Shown: piece after piece, positions 13,921 through 23,087 of the stretch
Layout: each line of letters opens with the position of its first letter
Numbering within the stretch: the stretch's first letter is position 1
DNA from: Trifolium pratense
Lineage: Eukaryota; Streptophyta; Magnoliopsida; Fabales; Fabaceae
Length of the DNA: 64,000 nucleotides
Direction of reading: 5' to 3'
NCBI RefSeq assembly: GCF_020283565.1
Contig: NC_060063.1
Coordinates: 49,963,726-50,027,725, forward strand
The notes under the pieces: generated by a model
What the model saw: the letters and a program-made list of their open reading frames with translations, nothing else
Database searches by the model: none
Told to the model about the DNA's origin: nothing
Translations under genes and position numbers: made by a program

Positions 13921-14560
13921 GTAGGCGTTTTTAAGGTTTTTGGCCTATTTTAGGGACGTTTTTATGGTTTTTGACCAATTTTAGTGTTGGTAGTCGTTTT
14001 TATGGGTTTTGGCCAATTTTAGTGTTTGTAGTCGTTTTTATGGTTTTTGGCCTATTTTAGTATTTGTAGTCGTTTTTATGGTTTTTGAACAATTTTAGTG
14101 TTTGTAGTCGTTTTTATGGTTTTTGGCCTATCTTAGGGTCGTTTTTATGGTTTTTGGCCAATTTTAGTGTTTGTAGTTGTTTTTATGGGTTTTGGCCTAT
14201 TTTAGGGTTGTTTTTGTGGGTTTTGGCCAATTCTAGTGTTTGTAGTCATTTTTAAAGGTTTTGGCCAATTTTAGTGTTTGTAGTCGTTTTTATGGTTTTT
14301 GGCCTATTTTAGGGACGTTTTTATGGTTTTTGACCAATTTTAGTGTTTGTAGTCGTTTTTATGGTTTTTGGCCAATTTTAGTGTTTGTAGTTGTTTTTAT
14401 GGGTTTTGGCCTATTTTATGGTCATTTTTATGGGTTTTGGCCAATTTTAGTGTTTGTAGTCGTTTTTATGGTTTTTGGCCTATTTTAGGGTCGTTTTTAT
14501 GGGTTTTGGCCAATTTTAGTGTTTGTAGTCGTTTTTTTGGGTTTTGGCCAATTTTAATGG
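13921..14560 (+). repeat. Degenerate edge of the satellite array
   Basis: Monomers here carry private changes (for example GTGTTGG, TATCTTAGGG, TTTTTTTGGG) and no longer follow the higher-order order seen upstream. This is typical of an array margin, where homogenisation is weak. The last clear monomer ends near 14558, next to a MITE. Confidence 0.7.
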
Positions 14561-14561
14561 G

Positions 14562-14743
14562 TCTTGCTAACGAGTGCCCTCGGGGCACTCTTTAAGCATT
14601 CTATTAAAAGAAACTTTTTATTCAAAAAATTACAGACTCCAATTTCCAATGCGTTGACTTTACGCATTTCCATAAAAAATCTATAAAAAAACTTACTATT
14701 TAAGGGCTTAAAGAGTGTCCTGGGGCACTATTTAGCATTTGCC
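14562..14743. mobile_element. MITE with ~32-bp terminal inverted repeats
   Basis: The left end contains GCTAACGAGTGCCC followed by GGGGCACTCTTTAAGC. The right end, read on the other strand, is GCTAAATAGTGCCCC then GGACACTCTTTAAGC, so the termini are imperfect inverted repeats of about 32 bp. Each terminus also folds on itself (GAGTGCCC against GGGCACTC). Length is ~180 bp with an AT-rich, non-coding interior. A clean target duplication is not evident. Similar ends occur, as I recall, in legume MITEs; the superfamily is not assigned. Confidence 0.7.
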
Positions 14744-16142
14744 TATTTTAAATAATTAGTGCAGGAACACTTTTGCTTTGCGAGTAGATCTTATGTATCA
14801 ATTCTTGCAGGAATTACTCTTCAAAGCTATCGAGTAACATGAAAGATTCAAAAGTATATTGTCAAATGATAATGCTTTTTTGTTTTTGTTCAAATGATAG
14901 TGATATATCTTTAATCTATATATGAGATGCGATGACCCTCCCTTTTTCAATTTTCAAGGATTTACTCTTATTCTATCCATGACTAAATTTCAGATTTTAA
15001 TGGCATTTTAGATTTTACTGTTATTGTTTCTCAAGTTCAATGCAAAGGGTTCCCCCATGTTATTTACAAATACATTCAAGCCTGACGAGAAATTCATTTT
15101 TGGTCTAGCATTGTTTATGTATGTTAGTTTATGTCTATAAAATATTTGTGGTATTATTAAGTGATTGATTGATGTCACTAGATTTTACCCTATTTGAATA
15201 AGGCTCATGTCTCGCTTCAATTGAATAATATACTAGATTTTAATCATTTGGTTTGAGACAACAATTAACACTCAGATACAAAGTTAACATTTTAGAGAGT
15301 TCATAATTTTCAACTATGTCAGCAAGTCGTTTTGGTACTATGAAAATTTGTGAATGTGAATTTTTAATAAAAAAACTTTCATTTGTCCATGGTTTTGAAG
15401 TCAATATTTTTTAAACGAAATTTTTGTTCACATGAAATTAAGAATTTCATAAGAAATTGTATATGATAATGAAGATAAAATGATAGAAAGATGAAATTAT
15501 GAGTAAAAAAATAAGGAAGATGAAATTAAAAAAATTTAAATAAGACAATTGAAATATATAACAAAGATGCATGAATTATTCAGTGGTACATATTTTCTTT
15601 GGTATTAACATTCTGATTGATTTTTGTTTTGAAATTATATCTATCAAACAACAGTACAAGTAATATCATAATAATTAGTTGAGTATTATAAATTCACTAT
15701 AATATATCTATTTTTTAGATGTAGGTGAAGTTTCATACTAACAATTATTATTTAAAATGTGTTAAGTTGGTTTTATAATTAAATTAAATTTATATATATG
15801 ACAAAATTTAAATATATATTTGATCTCTATATTTTCATCAAATTAAACTTTACATTATTCGTTCTAAAATTGATAGTTTGGTCTTAAATTAAATTTTATT
15901 TGGAATTTTGAATTAAATTACATTATGGGAATACTCAAATTTTGGTGTAGCCTTTTTCTGTAATTCCCATAATACCCATAACAGTTTTTTTTTTTTTTTT
16001 TTTTTTTTTAATTTCTTCTTAACTTCCACATTTTTTTAACTTCTATTTTAGTAACTTCCTCTCTCAAACAAAAAGTAACTTATATACTTTTTTATTTTCA
16101 TCAAATCATTTACATTTTTTAATACATTTTATTTTCATAAAA
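14744..16142. other. AT-rich non-coding stretch
   Basis: I see no coding frame, RNA gene or recognisable domain here. There is a T-homopolymer at about 15986-16009. The last ~200 bp (TAATTCCCATAATACCC, then T-rich) have the look of the 3' part of plant non-autonomous Helitrons; see the next feature. Confidence 0.5.
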
Positions 16143-16177
16143 TTGGGCCACACAGACGGGCACAGAACGGCCACTAG
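16143..16177 (+). mobile_element. Possible Helitron 3' terminus
   Basis: A GC-rich patch (GGGCCACACAGACGGGCA, then CGGCCACTAG) ends in CTAG followed by T inside an AT-rich region. Helitrons end in CTRR a few bases after a GC-rich hairpin and insert before T. The stem here is poor and no 5' TC end was located, so this is a weak call. Confidence 0.3.
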
Positions 16178-16349
16178 TTATTATAATTTGTACGCAAATT
16201 AAAAAATGACATTTTTAAAGACAAACTTATTTGTTGGTGTGATTTATTAAGCATTTATTTATTTATTTATTTATTTGATAATTATGAAAATTTAAATATT
16301 AAAATGTTTATTTTTGTGGGCTCATTTTTACCCGGATCCGGATACTATT

Positions 16350-17151
16350 ACAAACCAAATAGAAAACAGAAAGAATTGAATTTGAATTGAACGAATTCCT
16401 TTTTCCACGCAAAGAGGTTCAGAGGATGAACGAACAAAATCACCTTCTCCTCTTCCTTTCTTTATCTCTCTCGCTAGCCACCGTTTTTCTTCTGCATCCA
16501 TTTCTTGCTTCGATTTAAATTCTTCAAATCCACAAAACCAATATAAGAATCTCTCTTTCCCTTTCAATTTTTTAGATTCTTTCACCGAAACGAGAAAGCA
16601 AATTGTCGCCGTCATTTTTCCTCATGGTGAGTTTCCCTTTTCTTTGATCTCTTCTCTCTCATTGTCCATAATATTTGGTCCATGAATTCCTATTCCCTAA
16701 TTTCATATATGTTCGTTTCAAATTCCACCTGTTAATTTTCTGATTTCATCTCCAAATTGCATAGTTTTCAATTTCATCCAAACCCTAATATTCATATGAA
16801 CCCTAAATCCGAATTGGTTCTCTCTTGTTACAAATTCAATGCCAATTTCATTTTATTTATTGTTGGTTTTTGAATTTCATGCTCAATTTCCAATAGGTTT
16901 GTTTATCCCGTTTTGCCAGTAACCCCTCACTCTTAATCTGAACCCTTACGCTGAACACATGTTTTTATGTGATTTGGAATGCTTTTGAGTATGCCGTTAA
17001 CCTTTCTATTTTCTTTTTTACAGGTTTTAGATCTAGTTCCCATCCTTGCACAAGAAAACCTTCCAGTTGAAATAATACAGTCCTATGATTTGGTAGCCTC
17101 TAATGCCTTGTTCAAGCAACCATTAAAGTACAACCAGATTCTGAATCTCTA
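16350..17151 (+). pseudogene. Possible 5' UTR and first exons of an unidentified gene
   Basis: About 16390-16623 is pyrimidine-rich like a plant 5' UTR and ends ATG|GTGAGT (ATG at 16624-16626). A good acceptor (TTTTTTACAG) lies at 17023. Splicing these gives a short frame from the ATG through VLDLVPILAQENLPVEII and on to a stop at about 17149-17151, 43 codons in all. I do not recognise the protein. A further exon-like piece ending in the donor AAAGAT|GTAAGT lies near 17426-17501. It may be one more captured piece in this region. The open minus-strand frame over the UTR (16328-16615) is probably chance. Confidence 0.3.
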
Positions 17152-17611
17152 ATTTTTTTTTCTAAATTATCCTCATTACTATTTGATGTTTGTTATGGTA
17201 CATTGCTCAATTTATCATCATATGAGTCGCTAAAATTCATTGCTCAATTTTGTTTTCGATGCATGAGTAGACCGTCTTGTGTTTTTCCCTGATGTAGAGT
17301 AATCTCCTTTGTGCTTTTTTGTTCTTTCTTAAAGCTTTACAAGTCACATTCTAATATAGGCCCTTTAATTCAAAAGGGACAAATGGAGTTGAAAAAAGGA
17401 ACAAATACTGCAACAATTAAAAAAAATTATGAAGTTATACAAATATCTGTATAGTCTTGAATCCAAGGAGATTGAATCAACACTCCCACGATCAAAAGAT
17501 GTAAGTTAATTTTCTATGCATGGTTATTTTTTCGGTAATGGGATCCACCTAGTATCAAAGTGAAGTGGCAATGGTGCTTGATCTATATTTTGTCATTATT
17601 TTTCTTTTCAG

Positions 17612-17709
17612 GACAAATTATCTACCTCAAATTTGAAGATCGAAGCCCTGATATTTACAAGATTGGTATTATCTTCACATTCTCCTATGTATTCCACCCT
17701 TATATCAAG
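17612..17709 (+). pseudogene. CAND1: CAND1 exon fragment, frameshifted
   Basis: The piece is bounded by a good acceptor (TTTTCAG) and donor (AAG|GTAACA). It reads DKLSTSNLKIEALIFTRLVL.., close to the plant CAND1 HEAT-repeat segment that ends in HSPxVFHPYIK. CAND1 binds cullin-RBX1 and exchanges substrate receptors on SCF ubiquitin ligases. The exon is 98 nt: after HSP one base is missing, and VFHPYIK continues in the next frame. No other CAND1 exon is beside it. A second, shorter CAND1 piece lies at 56354-56389. Family assignment rests on remembered protein sequence. Confidence 0.75.
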
Positions 17710-18516
17710 GTAACAGTATGAGGATTTGTTTGATCTGAATTTGTTATCAATGCTTGATATTTTTACATCCGTAGATTAATTTTATTTCTTTGTTTTTGAT
17801 TAGAATCAGTTCGTTTTGTTAACTGTTTTTTTAGGTTTGTTTATTTTTTGATTCGATTTCTTCAATCAGTAGTGTTTAGTATTTCTGATTGCTGATGCTC
17901 ACTATGTGTTTCTTTGCTTGCTGATGAAATGTAGAAAATTGATTTTAACCTATTCGTATTGTATTTTACGATCTATTGGTGCCCTATGACATTCCATAAG
18001 TAGGTTAAATGTATTTTTGTACTCTATTTTGATTATCCGGTTTATTGATTGTTTCTTATTTGTTTATTATTTGCAGTCTCATTACTTATTCATACACTAT
18101 TAGCTTATGCTTATGGCTGTTTTATTGTTATTGTTATAAAGTAGTATTGGGTTTATGTTGGTCAGATTAGGGTTTATGGGTGGTCTTGGTCAAATCATCA
18201 TGCCTATGGAAATGGTTGAGTTTATATGCAACTCGTTTAACTTATCTCTTGCTGTGAAATCACTTTGGTGTTTTGTTCTCAATCCTTTATGCTTTCAACA
18301 TGTTATTTTATATTTTTTCCTAGTCCTTTGTCCCTTGTATTACCCATTCTTAACATGATATTGAGAACATGCTTATTGTTTCTTTGATGGAAAAATTCTA
18401 TATTTCAAAAGAATTGGGGCTGAATCTTAGATAGGGAAATTACTGATTTTTTCCCCTTTTGTCAACCCTCGTGTGTTTCTTCTGCGCTAAAGATTAGCAG
18501 ATGAAATTTTCTGTAG
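17710..18516. other. Non-coding DNA between gene fragments
   Basis: Only T-rich intron-like sequence is visible. A 67-codon open frame at 18155-18358 has no recognisable similarity and is not called. Confidence 0.4.
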
Positions 18517-19420
18517 GTGTGACTGCCCTTTTTGGCCTGATGATCGTATGTGCCGGTTGCGGGACTGTAGTGTATGCCAATGTCCAGAAGGCGAGTTCCC
18601 GGAGTCATTTAAGAAGCCTAAACACCTTCCATTCAATGATCTTATCTGTCAAGAAGGAAAACCCGATGGAGCTGTTGACCGTACGTTGGATAGTAAAGCT
18701 TTCAAAGGATGGACAAAAATAGATAATCCATGGACGAATAATGATGAGGCAGACAATGGTGCGCTACGTTGATTGTATACTAGTTCAAATGTGAATAATT
18801 TATGTTTATCATTGTAGTTTATCATAAGTAACTTTTAAGTTTACCTTTTAAAGAGGTAATTAGTAGCACCATGTGAATAATTTATTTTTACACTGATACA
18901 TATCCAATTAAATCATCATCCTATAATGTTTTAAACTTATTTTTAGAAAAATGATTGTCTAAATGGTTGCATTTAAAGGTGAGATGACATATGTGAGTCT
19001 TCAACTGAATCCTGAAAGATATACTGGTTACACCACTCCATCTGCAAGAAGGATATGAGATGTTGTCTACTCTGAGAACTGCCCCAAATGTAAGTTGTCT
19101 TCGGAAACAATAATCTTATATCTAGTTTGTTGCTTGTGACGTGAATATTAGTTTGTTTTTATGATTTATATCTTGAGTGAAAGATATCTTGAAACCGATC
19201 AATATCGTAGAAGAGGAACCAAAACTGATGTCTGCAGTATTATGCAAAATCTCCAAGCTTTGTTGGTGTGTATATTTTATAACAAGAAAGGTTTCTGTTT
19301 TGTAGATCTTTCGCAAGAATCGTGTCAAGAGGAAAAGATTTTGTATAAATTGATATCAGGTCTCCACTCCTCCATACCAGTACATATAGCTGCGATTACC
19401 AAGTTGAAGAAGCTACAAAT
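18517..19420 (+). pseudogene. ERO1: ERO1 (ER oxidoreductin) pseudogene, three exons
   Basis: Exon 1 (18517-18758) reads CDCPFWPDDRMCRLRDCSVC and on through EFPESFKKP, DLICQEGKP, AVDRTLDSKAF, NPWTNND. This is the ERO1 region that contains shuttle and structural cysteines. Exon 2 (18979-19089) reads EMTYVSLQLNPERYTGY.. but has TGA where ERO1 has a conserved Trp (ARRI*D). Exon 3 (19306 to about 19420) reads ESCQEEKILYKLISGLHSSI.. then loses one base after HIAA and continues as DY..EEATN in the next frame. Splice sites are canonical. ERO1 oxidises protein disulphide isomerase in the ER. The N-terminal exons, the CxxC active-site exon and the C-terminus are absent, so it is a fragment with a stop and a frameshift. 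Confidence 0.85.
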
Positions 19421-19814
19421 ATGGTAAATCTTCTATTCCTCTTTTCTGAAGTAGCTGAGACCCTATTTACTGTGCGAAAAGTGAAAGCATTTTCTAAAAT
19501 TTGTGTTCACTTTAATTTGCTAACATGGTGATAAGAGACTCTTTTTTTTTTTTGACTGAAGATTACTCTTGAAGTAGACAAATTGTGTGCTTTTTTTGGA
19601 ACAATGAAAATGCCAAAAATAATTCATTATTTCAAATATAAATCACTACTTAACATTTTATCTTCTTTCCATCACAATGGTTCTCTTCAAGAGAGTCCCA
19701 CATCTTATTGGCAAGTTAAAATGAACATATTTTGAAAATGCAACTAGAAAATGTTTTCATAAAGTCAACGGGGCCTTAAAGTTTCTGTTTCAAAAGAAAC
19801 ATTTTCATTGCTTT

Positions 19815-19942
19815 CATCATAATGATATCAATACAGTATAGCATATTTAAGCATGTAGGTACTCTTCTGTTATCATTGTTTTCATGATAATGATATCAAT
19901 ACAGTATAGCATATTTAAGCATGTAGGTACTCTTCTGTTATA
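19815..19942 (+). repeat. 68-bp tandem duplication
   Basis: A unit beginning CATCATAATGATATCAATAC and ending CTCTTCTGTTAT is repeated at once, starting at 19815 and 19883, with one or two differences. It is non-coding. Confidence 0.85.
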
Positions 19943-20786
19943 TTTTTTTTTCTTATATGCACAAAAATAAATTGGCAACATATAAATTGTTACTCTAATG
20001 CAAAGCAAGTACTAGACAATTATTTCTCAATTTATTTCTTAATTTCTCAAAGCAAGTACTAGTTCTTAATTATTTCTCATACCACAGATATTGGACCTAA
20101 AAAGTAGTATATCTGATACAAATCAAGTACTAGACAATTATTTCTCAATTTGTTTCTTAATTTTGTTTCAGCATGAGTGTAATGAATGCCTTTATTAGAA
20201 TACAAGGGAATTTTATTACTATACGACACATTAAAATATTGTCTTCTAATATATTAAAGGGCCTTTCTCTATTTAGATGCAAAATCTTGGCTTGCAGCCA
20301 TCAAATCATACATATGATGGCATTATTTGAACAGTTGTTTCTCAAAGAAGTTTCAGTCATGCCATGAGAACGGCGAGTTATTATAATGTTGTGTTAACAT
20401 GATTTTGCTTGGAAGATGTTAAATAATGTTTACATTTTTTATAGATCAATAGTTCAGTTTAATTTTGAATCAGGATTGAGTTTGTGATTGGTTTTCAAGT
20501 TAATAATGTTTGGTGTCAAACAATTGGCAAACCTGGTAACTCTTAGCAGCCTTTAACTCTTGTTAACTCCTGCTCAAATTCACTTATTGCGAAGGTAATA
20601 AAGATGAAAATTTTGATAACCTTTTGAATTTCAGATGGTTATTGGAAATTGGTTTTTGTTTACAGTGACTGTGGTAAAGAGTGGAACTAGAGCTTTACCG
20701 TATCTGTGATTGGATGGTGACACGAGTTCCATTGGTTTTCCTGGGCTAAGCCTTTTACTCGTATTTACACTTACACTGGTCATGTT

Positions 20787-20840
20787 CAACATTGATCAAC
20801 TAGAATTTCAACATTGATCAACTAAAATTTCAACATTGAT
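20787..20840 (+). repeat. 22-bp tandem repeat, about 2.5 copies
   Basis: The unit CAACATTGATCAACTAGAAT plus TT is repeated in a head-to-tail run. It lies in the otherwise featureless AT-rich stretch 19430-21239, where I see no recognisable gene. Confidence 0.85.
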
Positions 20841-21239
20841 GCTTGTGTGGGTGTAGGTTGCTAAGTGTATAGGGATTGGTCTGCCGGAGCTTATTTTCTA
20901 GTATTTGTGTCCCAGGCAGAGTTCCTTCAAGTTGCATCCACGTAGTGTCTTTATACTTTAGCGAATGAGATTGAATTATATCCATTCATTGATTTTCTCT
21001 TTTTCAAATATATATTTTTATAATTTCAATTCAAGTATACAATGGTACTATTTTGACTAGAGTGCATTTTTGCCCTTATTGGAAAGCTTTCTCTCACTCA
21101 AGTGGATATATGTTACATCTATCTTTCTGAAGATATTCTCTTTTTAAAATTGGAATAGGATTTGGTTTCTGATTAATTGTTATTCTTTCTTGTGAAAATG
21201 ATTTTCTTAAATTGTATATTCTGTCTTTTTGGTTCACAG

Positions 21240-22160
21240 TCTAGTGGAGCTTTCATTGCTGTATATAGGTATGCAAGTGCAACACCATTACTGCCTTCTA
21301 TTCTTAGTCAGGGTATTGGTTGGCAGGTACGAATATATGACTAAATCTTGCTTTATAAATGATAATCGTGATAACTAATAATGGTAAAAGTTCATAATTG
21401 ATTTGACTGTAATGATGATTTTCACCTAGTAATCAAGTAGAACTTTCACTTTCAAGTATCTTATTTATGCTTGTTAGGGAGTCGGCATTCTGTTATCAGA
21501 ATTGTTTGGAACAATTAGTGGATCGTCCGTGTCTGTGTAAGGCTGAAATTATTCTGTTTGTATTCTTTACTAAGCAATCAAGCACTACTTTTTTGTTAAC
21601 GTAAGGAATCAAAGTGATTTTTATTTGTTTTCCCAACAGAGAAAATGCAGGTCTATTGGCTTTGACACGTGTTGGCAGTCGAAGAGTTGTGCAGATATCT
21701 GCTGTATTCATGATTTTCTCTTCAATTTTAGGTGAGTCAGTTAAACACGATAAGTTTGTAATTTGATTTGTAATTACTAACATTTCTTTCATGATTTAGG
21801 AAAATTTGGAACAGTTTTCGCATCTATCCCACCTGCAATTGTTGCTGCCCTGTACTGCTTATTCTTTGCTTATGTTGGTATGTTTGATTTAAGATAAACT
21901 CATACAGGTTATATATACTTTTATTTATTATGATACTTAGAAGACACACCACCATATAATGATTCAATTTTCATTCATCATTTGTAGGTGCTGGAGGCAT
22001 TAGTTTTCTTCAGTTCTGCAACCTTAACAGTTTTAGAACAAAGTTCATATTAGGCTTCTCTATATTCTTGCTGCCTCTTATTTGCACACTCAGACAAGGA
22101 GCATACTTCCTTTCCACATTAGGCTTCTCTATATATAATTTCGTTTTAACTTTCAATTAG
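21240..22160 (+). pseudogene. NAT: Nucleobase-ascorbate transporter fragment, five exons
   Basis: Five exons with canonical splice sites (21240-21326, 21478-21536, 21640-21731, 21800-21877, 21988-22160) join in one frame without a stop. They read SSGAFIAVYRYASATPLLPS, GVGILLSELFGTISGSSVSV, ENAGLLALTRVGSRRVVQIS, GKFGTVFASIPPAIVAALYC and FLQFCNLNSFRTKFILGFS. This is the C-terminal half of plant NAT family (xanthine/uracil permease-like) membrane transporters, including the ENAGLLALTRVGSRRV signature block. After GFSIF the reading departs from the family, repeats TTAGGCTTCTCTATA, and stops at 22158-22160, so the last membrane helices are lost. The N-terminal half is also missing. It is better preserved than the other captured pieces. 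Confidence 0.85.
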
Positions 22161-22270
22161 TGCTTTTTATAAGGTTGTTTAAAATTTGATACTTATTTTG
22201 GTAAGTGTTTAATTTTTATGTCACTGAGATTATATTTGTAATCAAAGTTTTGGTTGTGATATTTTTTTTA

Positions 22271-22462
22271 CACATATTTAACCATGTGCGGGGGTTTGAA
22301 ACCTCCGCAAACCCAACCGCCGCAGTTTGAACAGGATACCAACGCTCATCCGAATCCCCCGCATATTTACTATTGGATTCTAATAAGCGGCGGTTTTCAA
22401 AACTCCCGCAAAACCATCCGCGGAGGTTGTAAATAGCGCGTTTTTTTTTTTTTTTTTTGTAG
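22271..22462. mobile_element. GC-rich, CACTA-like element remnant
   Basis: This ~190-bp island has repeated GCGG and CCGC motifs in both orientations (GCGGGGGTTTGAAACCTCCGC, ACCGCCGC, GCGGCGGTT, CCGCGGAGGTTG) and ends in a T-run followed by TGTAGATATA. CACTA elements have such subterminal repeats and an end like TTTCTTGTAGTG; here the end is degraded. No transposase is present. Confidence 0.4.
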
Positions 22463-22587
22463 ATATAGGGCTGTAATACTCTGACTTTGAACATAATTTA
22501 TAAACTAGAGTGGGTATCTTTGAATAGTACTTGCTATTTTCGAGTTTTGAGAATTGGTGTTATTTCTTTCCACTTAGAACAGATAAG

Positions 22588-22592
22588 ATTAT
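22588..22592 (+). other. Left target-site duplication (ATTAT)
   Basis: ATTAT lies directly before the 5' LTR of copy A and is repeated at 50174-50178 directly after the 3' LTR of copy C. No such duplication is found around the individual copies inside. Confidence 0.85.
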
Positions 22593-23048
22593 TGTTCTGG
22601 ACTAGACTAATGCTAGTCCACCTAGACCCTCACAAAGTCCACATGGCTTGCCCAACCACCTCCATGTCAGCATGGCACAACCTCTCCACCAAGATAGGGT
22701 AAAATTACTACTCTACCCACTATCTAAGGGTAATATCTTGGCAGTCCCTCTTAATGGGCCTTGGCTAGTCCAGCCCACTAAGAGGACCTTTGGCCCAGAG
22801 CTGGGGGCTATAAATACTCTCCCTCATGGGAGAGCAAGGTGAACACGATTCATTATTACAATTACTCTCTCTCTCTCTAACTTCTCTCTAGTATCTCTCT
22901 TGCTCTCTTCCCTTACTGACTTAAGCATCGGAGCACCTGCAGGTACAACCCCCCCCTCCGTGGACCATCTGCTCGGACCTGCTGCCTACCACCTGCTCAA
23001 CGGACTTCCAGCTGGCCTTCTACCTATTCTGATCAACAGTTAAGATCA
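22593..23048 (+). repeat. 5' LTR of copy A
   Basis: It begins TGTTCTGGACTAGACTAATG and ends GTTAAGATCA, 456 bp. The end is fixed by the following primer-binding site and by the target duplication after the same end in copy C. It contains a likely TATA box (CTATAAATACTC, around 22808-22819) followed by a CT-rich leader. Confidence 0.9.
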
Positions 23049-23049
23049 G

Positions 23050-23060
23050 TGGCGCCGACT
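23050..23060 (+). promoter_or_regulatory. Primer-binding site, tRNA-Asp type
   Basis: TGGCGCCGACT starts two bases after the LTR end. TGGCGCCG matches the 3' end of tRNA-Asp, the primer used by many plant Tat and Athila elements. Beyond the first eight bases the match is poor because filler sequence from a gag deletion follows. Confidence 0.65.
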
Positions 23061-23087
23061 GCATCCAATTGCCCATAACGGAGCAGG

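Larger units (their letters stand above)
1..14560. repeat. Satellite array of 31- and 38-bp monomers with higher-order structure
   Basis: The whole stretch is built from two related monomers that share the core TCGTTTTTATGGTTTTTGGC. The short one (31 bp) ends CTATTTTAGGG; the long one (38 bp) ends CAATTTTAGTGTTTGTAG. One consensus 38-mer is 21 T, 9 G, 5 A and 3 C, so the + strand is about 79% T+G. Marker combinations recur at spacings of 1322-1323 and 1987 bp, and larger blocks recur at ~5778-5780 and 10770 bp. The left end is cut by the window. Open frames of 60-80 codons (repeating NFSVC..FYGFWPIL) are by-products of the repeat. Location on the chromosome (centromeric, subtelomeric or interstitial) cannot be told from sequence. 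Confidence 0.97.

Noticed and set aside
1..14560. CRISPR array
   Set aside because: Repeats are contiguous with no unique spacers, and the sequence is clearly a plant nuclear genome.
335..14595. Repeated open frames of 60-80 codons (NFSVC..FYGFWPIL) in the satellite
   Set aside because: They follow the monomer periodicity, lack promoters and conserved starts, and vary only as the repeat varies. The hydrophobic appearance comes from T-rich codons.
16328..16615. 95-codon minus-strand frame
   Set aside because: It is antisense to a 5'-UTR-like, splice-bounded region, and its composition is that of the reverse of a CT-rich leader.
23029..23038. LTR end at GATCAACA (23038)
   Set aside because: Placing the end there leaves ten extra bases (GTTAAGATCA) before the right target duplication. 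Ending at GATCA (23048) gives matching ATTAT on both sides and a proper distance to the primer site.
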